Assembly (NCBI RefSeq): GCF_031178195.1
Contig: NZ_JAPSJL010000011.1
Span: 1-64,000 of the forward strand
From: Zhihengliuella sp.
GTDB lineage: Bacteria; Actinomycetota; Actinomycetes; Actinomycetales; Micrococcaceae
Reading direction: 5' to 3'
DNA length: 64,000 bases
The notes under the pieces are model-generated. The model was given only the letters and a program-made list of their open reading frames with translations, was not told where the DNA came from and did not search any database. A program made the position numbers and the translations under genes. Shown piece after piece: positions 52,308 to 59,943 of this stretch (within the stretch, counting starts at the first letter, position 1; each line of letters starts with the position of its first letter).

Positions 52308-52642
52308 GATGATGTCCTTTCGAGACGTTGCGCCGAAGCGCCTGGGATAAGGCCACAGTTTCGTGGCCAAATTGTAGATGCGGAAAATTCGCCGCGACTT
52401 ACAACGGTCCAGCCCCGTCAGGAACATGGCACTGCAAATACTGCGTGAAGAACTACGACTACTACGCGTTAGAGCCTACGCGATAAACCCCGGCTTGGGT
52501 ACCCCCTGCACGCTCAGAGCATAATCCGGGCCTCTGGCGGCACCCGAGAAGACGCTGGGTCGAGCGCAGAAAGCGCTGCTGACCAGGGCAGAAAGGGCAG
52601 TGCGAGTCTTCGGTCACGGCCCCGGCGCATCGGGCCGGACCG
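52308..52642. other. cspA leader, promoter and upstream gap
   Basis: No gene is seen. On the minus strand TACAAT (52371-52376) is a good -10, giving a leader of about 57 nt. The leader starts with a 6-bp hairpin (GGCCAC/GTGGCC, 52351-52368), followed by GCGC-cgaa-GCGC. The rest (52430-52642), toward the chelatase gene's stop, shows no recognisable element. Confidence 0.55.
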
Positions 52643-53341
52643 CTAGGGGCGGTCGTAGCGGTCGAGGACGATCTCCACGAGTTCCTCCGGCACGGGCCGT
52701 CCGGGGACGAGGAGCGGCTGGGCCACCACGTGGGCGCCGCAGGCGGCCGCTCGTGCCCCGAAGTGCCCCGGGGCCAGAAGGTAGGTGGAGACCACCACGC
52801 GTCCGTGGCCCGGCCGGCGTCGCGGGAACCATCCTCGCTCCAGGCGCGCGACGCCGGCGCCGACCGCGTGCTCGAGGGTCGGCTCGGCGGCGGAGACGAA
52901 GGCGGCCTCGACGCGCAGGCCGATCGTCTCGGACAGCATCGCGGCCGTGGTCCGGCACTCCTCGACGCCGCGGGTATCCGTGGACCCGGCGCAGGCCAGG
53001 ACGACGTGGTCGTCGCGCCGGAGGCCGGCCTCGCGCAGCCGGCGTGCGAGGACCGACGCGAGGCGGGGATCCGGGCCGAGCGCACGAGCGACGGTGGCCC
53101 CCGGAACCGTCCGAGCGGCCTCCGCCAGATCGTGGCGGGTGTGGTGACCGCTGGAGAGCAGCAGCGGGACGACCCGCGGCTCCTCTCCGGCACCGGCGAG
53201 GACCTGCGGGACCCCGGGGGTCTGGACGTCCACGAAGGCCTCCTGGACGCGGACGCCGGGGCGGGACGCGGCCACGGCGTGGACCAGCGCGCGGACCGCC
53301 TGCTGCCCGGCCGGGCTGGACGTGCCGTGGGAGGCCGCCAC
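52643..53341 (-). CDS. Sirohydrochlorin chelatase-like protein (CbiX family)
   Basis: 232 residues from GTG 53341. The CbiX pattern shows a first His in ASHGTSSPAG and a second in LLLSSGHHTRHDL; a duplicated half follows with VLACAGST. In this cluster it probably inserts Fe2+ into sirohydrochlorin to make siroheme for NirB. The first beta-strand (TLVAASHG) starts before the only in-frame GTG, and no other ATG, GTG or TTG occurs back to the preceding stop. An ATG at 53453 lies in another frame. The true start is therefore unclear. Confidence 0.75.
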   Translation of the reverse strand: MAASHGTSSPAGQQAVRALVHAVAASRPGVRVQEAFVDVQTPGVPQVLAGAGEEPRVVPLLLSSGHHTRHDLAEAARTVPGATVARALGPDPRLASVLARRLREAGLRRDDHVVLACAGSTDTRGVEECRTTAAMLSETIGLRVEAAFVSAAEPTLEHAVGAGVARLERGWFPRRRPGHGRVVVSTYLLAPGHFGARAAACGAHVVAQPLLVPGRPVPEELVEIVLDRYDRP

Positions 53342-53455
53342 GAGGGTGCCGCTGCGACCCGCGGGACCCAGCCCGTCCAGGCCTCGGTCGAGGACGGAGC
53401 GTCGGGGGCGGGGGAGGCGAGGCAGGACGGATCCCGGACGAGGAGCGTGCTCATG

Positions 53456-53866
53456 TCACGACACCTCCACGCGGACGCGGTCGCCCTCGAGACGGGCCGG
53501 GAAGATCGCGAGCCGGGGCGGGGCGCCCGCATGGCCCCCGTCGGCGGTGAGGCATTCGCCCGTGTCCAGCCGGTAGACCTCCTTGTGGAGGGGGCTGGCG
53601 ATGGTCCGCACCTGCCGGCCGTCGATGGTCCGGCTGCCCGTGATGCCGCGGGACATGACGGGGGCACCGGTGGCCGGGCAGCGCTGGTCGGCAGCGTGGA
53701 CGGTGCCGTCCGGGAACCGGAACAGGGCCACCTGGCGGCCGTTCAGCCAGGCCGCCTCGCCCCAGCCGGGGGCGAGGTCCTCGATGCGGCAGGCGTCGAG
53801 GACCTCGGCCCCGTCGACGGCGGTGGTGACGGCGGCGTCTGCGTTCTCGTCGAGCAGGATCGTCAT
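53456..53866 (-). CDS. nirD: Nitrite reductase (NADH) small subunit
   Basis: 136 residues with the Rieske-like fold but without cluster ligands, as is normal for NirD: VALFRFPDGTVHAADQRCPATGAPVMSRG, then SPLHKEVYRLDTGEC. It supports the large subunit NirB. It is divergent from nirB across 456 bp and followed by the CbiX gene, with overlapping or nearly overlapping ends. Confidence 0.92.
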   Translation of the reverse strand: MTILLDENADAAVTTAVDGAEVLDACRIEDLAPGWGEAAWLNGRQVALFRFPDGTVHAADQRCPATGAPVMSRGITGSRTIDGRQVRTIASPLHKEVYRLDTGECLTADGGHAGAPPRLAIFPARLEGDRVRVEVS

Positions 53867-54322
53867 GGTCCACTCCTCTTCACTCTGGCTGGCGTCCCCG
53901 GCGCGGTTGCCCCCGGGACGGTCGGATCAGCGACCTGCCGAGAACACTAGGTAGCCCTTGTTACGGCCGGGCCCCGGGAGCCGTCACCCTGCTGTAAACG
54001 CTGCCTCACGGTGCCGGACCGGTCCCCGTGAGCCGCCGACGACGGGAGGAGGGCCGCCGAGCATCGCTGCCGAGGGCCCGCTCCGTTCGCCGTTTCCCGG
54101 CCCCGTGTTGCCGGGCGTGACGCAGCGTTTCGGTCAGATTTCATGCTCCTCACTCCGTCGCATGGTCGAAACAGAGAAGATGTTTCTATGGCGTGACACC
54201 CCAGCAACCGCCGGGCAAATCCCGATCCCTACATTCGATACCGAGACCGCACGCAGAGCGGGCCCGCCGAGCAGCACGAGGCGACCGCGGGCCGGGTGCA
54301 CCAACTACCGAGTGAGGCAGCC
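53867..54322. other. Divergent regulatory region nirD / nirB
   Basis: No gene is seen. It holds a GlnR-like half-site (54182-54197), a 6-bp inverted repeat GAAACA/TGTTTC (54168-54173 and 54181-54186), and a possible nirB -10 TACATT (54230-54235). The left 200 bp is GC-rich without clear signals. Confidence 0.5.
54182..54197. promoter_or_regulatory. GlnR-type half-site
   Basis: GTTTC-n6-GTGAC on the plus strand is GTCAC-n6-GAAAC on the minus strand, exactly one a/b pair of the actinobacterial GlnR box. It lies about 52 bp upstream of the start expected from the -10 at 54230, the right place for an activator. Confidence 0.5.
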
Positions 54323-57019
54323 ATGACCAACACCAGCAGCACGGAGAACCGCCGCATCGTCGTCGTCGGAGGCGGCCCGGCCGCGCACCGGTTCACCGAC
54401 GCGATGGCGGCTCGGGGCCTCGACGGGTTCGAGGTCACGGTCCTCACCGAGGAGCCCCACACCCCCTACGACCGAGTGGCGCTGTCCAAGGCGCTGATCA
54501 CGACGGACGTGGACCTGACCCTCGGCGACCCCGCACTGTGGGCGCACGAGGGGATCGAACTGGTCACGGGCGCCCGAGTCGTCGACCTGGATCTGGACTC
54601 CCGTGAGGTGATCGCCGCCGACGGCCGCCGGTTCGCCTACGACGAGCTCGTCCTCGCCACCGGCTCCAACGCGGCGACGCTGCCGATCCCCGGCAACGAG
54701 CACACGCACGTGTACCGGCATCTGGAGGACGTCTGGACGATCAACCGACGGATCGCCGAGCTCACCGCTCGGTACGGGCGGACGGTCACCGCTGTGACGA
54801 TCGGCGGCGGCCTCCTCGGGCTCGAGGCCGCGGCCGGCGTCCAGGCGCTCGGCGCCCGGCCGGTGGTGATCGACGGCGGCCCGTGGCTCATGGGCACACA
54901 GCTGGACGAGGGCGCCGGGCAGGCCATGGGCCGCCTGATCGCCGACCGGGGCCTCGAGGTGCACAGCGGGGTCTTCCCCTCCAAGGTCCTCACCGAGGAG
55001 GTCGACGGCGAGGCGCGCGTGACTGGCGTCGAGATGGCCGACGGCCGCGTCATCGACGCGGACCTGGTGATCGTGTCCATCGGCGTCCGTCCGCGCGACG
55101 AGCTGATCCGCCAGGTCAACGGCCGGGCCCGCGAGGCTGCCGCCGCCGCGGCCGGCAAGCCGGTCGAGGAACTCGTCGGGACGGACCAGGAGCCGGCCGA
55201 GGACTACCGCCCCGTGTTCCGCATGGGCCCGCGCGGCGGCGTCGTCATCGACGAGACCTGCGCGACCGACGTCCCCCACGTCTGGGCGGCCGGTGAGGTC
55301 GCGAACTTCGGCGGGTTCTGCATCGGGCTGGTGGCCCCGGCCAACACCATGGCGGAGATCGTCGCGGACCGCATCCACGGCGGCGAGGCCACGTTCGCCG
55401 GCTTCGACACCGCCACCAAGCTGAAGCTCTCCGGCGTGGACGTCGCCAGTTTCGGCGATGCGTTCGCGAAGGCCGACGGCGCGCTCGAGGTCGTCTATGC
55501 GGACCCCGCCCGCGGCGTCTACCAGAAGGTCGTGGTGAGCGATGACGCCCGGACGCTGCTCGGCGGCATCTTCGTCGGCGACGCCGCCCCCTACACGTCT
55601 CTGCGCCCGCTGCTGGGCCGGGAGCTGCCCGCCGAGCCGGGCGCCTATCTCTCCGCCGCCGGCGGCGGAGCGGCGCCCGAGTCCGAGCTGCCCGACGATG
55701 CCACCCTCTGCTCCTGCAACAATGTCACCGCCGGCTCCCTCCGCGACGCGGTGGGAGGGTGCGGCACCTGCGAGGGGAGCGAGCCGGTCCGCGAGCTCGC
55801 GGGCCTCAAGTCCTGCACCAAGGCGGGGACCCAGTGCGGCTCCTGCGTGCCGATGCTCAAGAAGCTCCTGGAGCAGGAGCTGGTCAAGTCGGGCATCGAG
55901 GTCTCCCGGGCCATGTGCGAGCACATCGCCTTCTCCCGCGCCGAACTGTTCGAGGCCGTCCGCATCGCGGGGCTGACCAGCTACGAGACCGTCATGGAGC
56001 GCTTCGGCACCGGGGACGGCTGCGACCTCTGCAAGCCGGCCATCGCCAATATCCTCGCCTCCCAGCACAACGCCTACCCGCTCGACGGCGACCTCGGCGG
56101 CCTGCAGGACACCAACGACCGCGCCCTGGCGAACATGCAGAAGGACGGGACCTACTCGGTGGTGCCGCGCATCCCCGGCGGCGAGATCACGCCGGAGAAG
56201 CTCGGCGTCATCGCCTCCGTCGCCCAGAAGTACGGGCTCTACACCAAGCTCACCGGCGGCCTGCGGATCGACATGTTCGGCGCCCGCCTGGAGCAGCTGC
56301 CGGACATCTGGAGGGAGCTCGTCGACGCTGGGTTCGAGTCCGGGCAGGCGTACGGCAAGTCCCTGCGCACCGTGAAGGGCTGCGTCGGCTCCTCCTGGTG
56401 CCGCTACGGCGTGCAGGACTCGGTCTCCCTGGCGATCGAGCTGGAGCTGCGCTACCGCGGCCTGCGCTCGCCGCACAAGCTGAAGATGGGCGTCTCCGGG
56501 TGCGCCCGCGAGTGCGCCGAGGCCCGCGGCAAGGATGTCGGCGTCGTCGCCACCTCCGACGGCTGGAACCTCTACGTGGGCGGCAACGGCGGGGCCAACC
56601 CGGCCCACGCCCGATTGCTCGCCCAGGATCTCGACGACGCCACCCTCGTCCGCTACATCGACCGCTTCTTCATGTACTACATCCGCACCGCGGACCGCCT
56701 GCAGCGCACGGCCCACTGGATGGACGAGCTCGACGGCGGCATCGACCACGTGCGCGACGTCGTCGTCAACGACTCCCTGGGCCTCGGCGCGGAGCTCGAG
56801 GCGGCCATGGAGCGCCACGTCGCGACCTACGAGGACGAGTGGGCCGCCACGCTGAAGGACCCCGAGCGGCTGCGCCGGTTCCGGTCCTTCGTCAACGCGC
56901 CCGGGCAGGTGGACCAAAGCCTCGAGTACGTCGAGGAGCGCGGCCAGAAGCGTCCTGCGGGCCCCGTGCCGCTCGGGGCCAGCATCCCCGTCGGCTCCCC
57001 GGCGGGAGGCGCTCGATGA
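54323..57019 (+). CDS. nirB: Nitrite reductase (NADH) large subunit
   Basis: 898 residues. The N-terminal FAD/NAD(P) domain (about 10-340) opens with VVVGGGPAAHRF. A [2Fe-2S] BFD-like domain follows with CSCNNVTAGSLRDAVGGCGTC. The C-terminal sulfite/nitrite reductase part binds siroheme and [4Fe-4S] through Cys687, Cys693, Cys727 and Cys731 (KGCVGSSWC, SGCAREC). It reduces nitrite to ammonium with NADH. GAGG precedes ATG 54323. The stop overlaps the cobA ATG (ATGA). Cytoplasmic, probably under nitrogen control. Confidence 0.96.
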   Translation: MTNTSSTENRRIVVVGGGPAAHRFTDAMAARGLDGFEVTVLTEEPHTPYDRVALSKALITTDVDLTLGDPALWAHEGIELVTGARVVDLDLDSREVIAADGRRFAYDELVLATGSNAATLPIPGNEHTHVYRHLEDVWTINRRIAELTARYGRTVTAVTIGGGLLGLEAAAGVQALGARPVVIDGGPWLMGTQLDEGAGQAMGRLIADRGLEVHSGVFPSKVLTEEVDGEARVTGVEMADGRVIDADLVIVSIGVRPRDELIRQVNGRAREAAAAAAGKPVEELVGTDQEPAEDYRPVFRMGPRGGVVIDETCATDVPHVWAAGEVANFGGFCIGLVAPANTMAEIVADRIHGGEATFAGFDTATKLKLSGVDVASFGDAFAKADGALEVVYADPARGVYQKVVVSDDARTLLGGIFVGDAAPYTSLRPLLGRELPAEPGAYLSAAGGGAAPESELPDDATLCSCNNVTAGSLRDAVGGCGTCEGSEPVRELAGLKSCTKAGTQCGSCVPMLKKLLEQELVKSGIEVSRAMCEHIAFSRAELFEAVRIAGLTSYETVMERFGTGDGCDLCKPAIANILASQHNAYPLDGDLGGLQDTNDRALANMQKDGTYSVVPRIPGGEITPEKLGVIASVAQKYGLYTKLTGGLRIDMFGARLEQLPDIWRELVDAGFESGQAYGKSLRTVKGCVGSSWCRYGVQDSVSLAIELELRYRGLRSPHKLKMGVSGCARECAEARGKDVGVVATSDGWNLYVGGNGGANPAHARLLAQDLDDATLVRYIDRFFMYYIRTADRLQRTAHWMDELDGGIDHVRDVVVNDSLGLGAELEAAMERHVATYEDEWAATLKDPERLRRFRSFVNAPGQVDQSLEYVEERGQKRPAGPVPLGASIPVGSPAGGAR

Positions 57020-58146
57020 TGCTCCCGGGCACGCCCGATCTGGCCGGGCGGACCGTGCTCGTCTGCGGCGAGGCCCGCGCGGCGCGCCGGGCCGTCGCAC
57101 GCTACCGCGACGCCGGGGCGGAGGTCCTGACCGCCGTCGCACCGTCCGACCTCGCGCCGTCCGGCGTCGCACCATCCGACTCCACACCTGCCGAGGCCGC
57201 GCCCGGGCGCCCGACCCGGCCGGAGGTCCTCGACCGGGTCGCGCTGGTCGTCGTCGTCCGGACGGGAGCGGACGACGACGGCTGGGGCGCCCTCGCCGCC
57301 CGGTGCCGGGAGCGCGGGATCCTGCTCGTCGCCGAGCCCGCGGCCGCGTCCGGCGGGAACGTCACGCTCGTCGGCGGCGGCCCGGGGCGCGCGGACCTGC
57401 TGACCGTCGCCGCCCGCGCCGCGCTCGCCCAGGCGGACGTCGTCTTCTACGACCGGTTGGGTCCGGCCGGGCCGGACTCGGTGATCCCGGCCGCGGAGCT
57501 GGTCGCCGCGCTGGCCCCCGGGGCCGACCTGGTCGATGTCGGGAAGACCCCCGGACACCACAAGGTGCCGCAGGGCGAGATCGAGCGGCAGCTGGTGGAG
57601 GCGGCGCTCGCCGGCCGCACGGTGGTCCGGCTCAAGGGTGGGGACCCGTTCGTGTTCGGACGCGGGGCCGAGGAGGTCCGGGCGTGCGCGGAGGCCGGCG
57701 TGCCCGTGACCGTGCTCCCGGGCGTCACCTCCGCGATCTCCGTGCCCGGCGCCGTCGGTGTCCCCGTGACGCACCGCGGCGTGTCCAAGTTGTTCACGGT
57801 CGCGTCCGGGCACCAGCCGTTCTCGGAGGACGAGCTGGAGCACCTGGCCGGGCTCGGCGGCACGATCGTGCTCCTCATGGGGGTCGGCACGCTCCCGCAG
57901 ACCACCGCCGGCCTGCTGCGCCACGGGCTGGCGCCGGAGACGCCCGCCGTCGTCATCGAGCGGGGGTTCTGCGACACGCAGCGCTCCACCGCGGCCCCGC
58001 TGGATAGGCTGGCGCTCGCGGCGGCGGAGGCGAAGTGCTCCTCGCCGGCGGTGATCGTGATCGGCGACGTCGTGGCCTCCGGCGACGACTGGACCCGGCT
58101 CGCCGAGGAGTTCGGCGCCGGAAGCGGGGAGGGAGTTCGAGCGTGA
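57016..58146 (+). CDS. cobA: Uroporphyrinogen-III C-methyltransferase with a degenerate siroheme-synthase N-domain
   Basis: 376 residues. The methyltransferase part (about 115-365) is complete: VTLVGGGPGRADLLT, VVFYDRLG, VRLKGGDPFVFGRG and PGVTSAISVPGAVGVPVTHRG. It makes precorrin-2 from uroporphyrinogen III with two SAM. The first 110 residues resemble the Met8/CysG dehydrogenase domain (VLVCGEARAARRAVARYRDAG), but the NAD glycine motif is lost, and a Pro/Ser/Ala repeat (about 42-65) interrupts it. Dehydrogenation of precorrin-2 must then come from elsewhere. It is coupled to nirB and followed by hemD. Confidence 0.93.
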   Translation: MMLPGTPDLAGRTVLVCGEARAARRAVARYRDAGAEVLTAVAPSDLAPSGVAPSDSTPAEAAPGRPTRPEVLDRVALVVVVRTGADDDGWGALAARCRERGILLVAEPAAASGGNVTLVGGGPGRADLLTVAARAALAQADVVFYDRLGPAGPDSVIPAAELVAALAPGADLVDVGKTPGHHKVPQGEIERQLVEAALAGRTVVRLKGGDPFVFGRGAEEVRACAEAGVPVTVLPGVTSAISVPGAVGVPVTHRGVSKLFTVASGHQPFSEDELEHLAGLGGTIVLLMGVGTLPQTTAGLLRHGLAPETPAVVIERGFCDTQRSTAAPLDRLALAAAEAKCSSPAVIVIGDVVASGDDWTRLAEEFGAGSGEGVRA

Positions 58147-59312
58147 TGGAGACACCGGCGCCCGTCGGCAGCACGGAGCGGGACGGCCGCGCGGACCACG
58201 ACGGCCCGGGGAGTGGGGAGGGCTCGCTGGCCGGGTTCCGGATCGGCGTGACCAGCGATCGCCGGTCGGCGGATCTCATCGAGGCCCTCGAGCGCCGCGG
58301 CGCCGAGGTCCTGCATGCCCCGGTGCTGAAGATCGCGCCCGTCGCGGAGGACGCGGACCTGCAGGCGGAGACGGCGGCCCTGATCGCGGCGCGCCCCGAC
58401 GTCGTCCTGGTCACCACCGCCTACGGCATGCGCCGGTGGATCGACTCGGCCGACGCCCACGGGCAGGGTGAGGAGCTGACGCGCACGCTGGAGCGGGCCA
58501 CGATCCTCGTGCGCGGGCCGAAGGCCCGGGGGGCCGTGCGCGCCGCGGGTTTCGACGACGACGGCGTCAGTCCCGACGAGCGGACGACGACGATGGTGGA
58601 CCTGGCGCTCGAGCGCGGGGTCGCGGGCCGGACCGTGGCGATCCAGCTGCACGGCCTCGCCGATGCCGACGAGGTCGCCCGGCTCGAGGCGGCAGGCGCC
58701 CGCGTGCTGACCGTCTCGCCCTACCGGTGGGTGGTGCCGGAGGGGAGCGAGGAGAAGGTCGCGCGGCTGATTGACGCCGTGTGCAACGGCGGGCTGGACC
58801 TGGTGACCTTCACGGCCGCGCCCGCCGTCGACGCCCTGTGGGACGCGGCGCGCCAGCGCGGCCGCTACTGGGACCTGGTCGAGGCGTTCCAGACGCACGT
58901 CGTCGCCGCGACCGTGGGGCCCGTGACGGCGCAGCCCCTGCAGGTCGTGGGCATCGACCCGCTGATCCCGGAGCGCTTCCGGATGGGGGCGATGATCCGG
59001 CAGATCGTCGAGTTCCTGGGCGGGCGCGGCACCCGGCACTACACGACTGCGCTCGGCGACGTCGCGCTGCGCGGGGCCGTGGTGGCGCTCGGCGGCGAGA
59101 CCCGGGAGCTCGGGGCCTCGCAGCTGGCCCTGTTCCGAGCCATCGCCGACGCCCGCGGGGCCGTGCTCTCCCGGGCCGAGCTCATCGCGATCCTCCCGGA
59201 GGGCCAGGGCGACCACGCGCTGGACATGGCGGTCAGCCGCCTCCGCCGGGCCCTGCCCGACCCCGGGCTCGTGGCGACGGTGGTCAAGCGGGGGTACCGG
59301 CTCAACGTCTAG
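58146..59312 (+). CDS. hemD: Uroporphyrinogen-III synthase with C-terminal winged-helix domain
   Basis: 388 residues. The two-domain HemD fold covers about 25-285 (FRIGVTSDRRSADLIEALERRGAEVLHAPVLKI; LVTFTAAPAVDAL). A C-terminal OmpR/PhoB-like winged helix (about 300-388: ALFRAIADARGAVLSRAELIAIL, then AVSRLRRAL, then VKRGYRL) follows. The enzyme cyclises hydroxymethylbilane; the DNA-binding tail suggests a regulatory role or sensing. ATG 58146 (TGATG) overlaps the cobA stop; GTG 58143 is an alternative. In many actinobacteria this fusion sits with nirB/cobA rather than with the main heme genes. Confidence 0.9.
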   Translation: METPAPVGSTERDGRADHDGPGSGEGSLAGFRIGVTSDRRSADLIEALERRGAEVLHAPVLKIAPVAEDADLQAETAALIAARPDVVLVTTAYGMRRWIDSADAHGQGEELTRTLERATILVRGPKARGAVRAAGFDDDGVSPDERTTTMVDLALERGVAGRTVAIQLHGLADADEVARLEAAGARVLTVSPYRWVVPEGSEEKVARLIDAVCNGGLDLVTFTAAPAVDALWDAARQRGRYWDLVEAFQTHVVAATVGPVTAQPLQVVGIDPLIPERFRMGAMIRQIVEFLGGRGTRHYTTALGDVALRGAVVALGGETRELGASQLALFRAIADARGAVLSRAELIAILPEGQGDHALDMAVSRLRRALPDPGLVATVVKRGYRLNV

Positions 59313-59337
59313 CCCGGCCCCGGCTTCGATCCAGGCC

Positions 59338-59904
59338 CTAGCGAGACCTCGCCGCGAGGACCTTCTCCAGCGTGTTGAGGTTGCGCGTGGTGTGGTGCTC
59401 CTTCAGGCGGGCGCCGGCCAGGATCCTGGCCAGCGGGTTCTCCAGCGTGGTGCCCTTCGGCGTCTGCCAGTAGACGACGTCGTCGCGTCCGGCCGCTCGT
59501 TCCAGTGCGTCCCGTTCCAGTGCGTCCGGTTCCAGCGCCCTCAGCCGCGCGAGTGCCGCGTGCACCACGTCCGGGCCGGAGGTGAAGGTGACGTAGGTGT
59601 GCGCCGGGTGCCCCTGGTACTCCGCTGAGCGGTCGAACGGGCAGGCCGCGACCAGCTCGCCGACCTCCGGCAGCGTCTTGACGAAGAGGCGTGCGGCGAA
59701 CCCGAAGCGCTCCCCGATCGCGGTCTCGAGCAGCTCGCGGGCGGCGTCGGGTGCCAGCTCCGCGGCGAAGAGGATGTTCCCCGTGGCCAGGACCGTCCCC
59801 ACGTCCCGCACGCCGGCGGACTCGACGCAGGCGGCCAGGTCCGCCATGGCGATCCGGCGGCCGCCGACGTTGATCCCGCGCAGGAACCCCGCATAGTCGT
59901 TCAT
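59338..59904 (-). CDS. DUF1697 family protein
   Basis: 188 residues. The opening (MNDYAGFLRGINVGGRRIAMADL) is diagnostic of DUF1697, and the later GNILFA, LPEVGELVAACPF and TRNLNTLEKVL follow the family pattern. The fold is a ferredoxin-like alpha/beta domain; its role is unknown. CAGACT is 6 nt before the ATG, consistent with a leaderless start. Single gene, convergent with hemD. Confidence 0.92.
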   Translation of the reverse strand: MNDYAGFLRGINVGGRRIAMADLAACVESAGVRDVGTVLATGNILFAAELAPDAARELLETAIGERFGFAARLFVKTLPEVGELVAACPFDRSAEYQGHPAHTYVTFTSGPDVVHAALARLRALEPDALERDALERAAGRDDVVYWQTPKGTTLENPLARILAGARLKEHHTTRNLNTLEKVLAARSR

Positions 59905-59943
59905 GCCGACAGTCTGCCGCACGCGCGGCGGTGGCGGGAGGGC

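Noticed and set aside
54305-57187. Minus-strand open frame of 960 codons opposite nirB
   Set aside because: Antisense shadow of a confidently identified gene.
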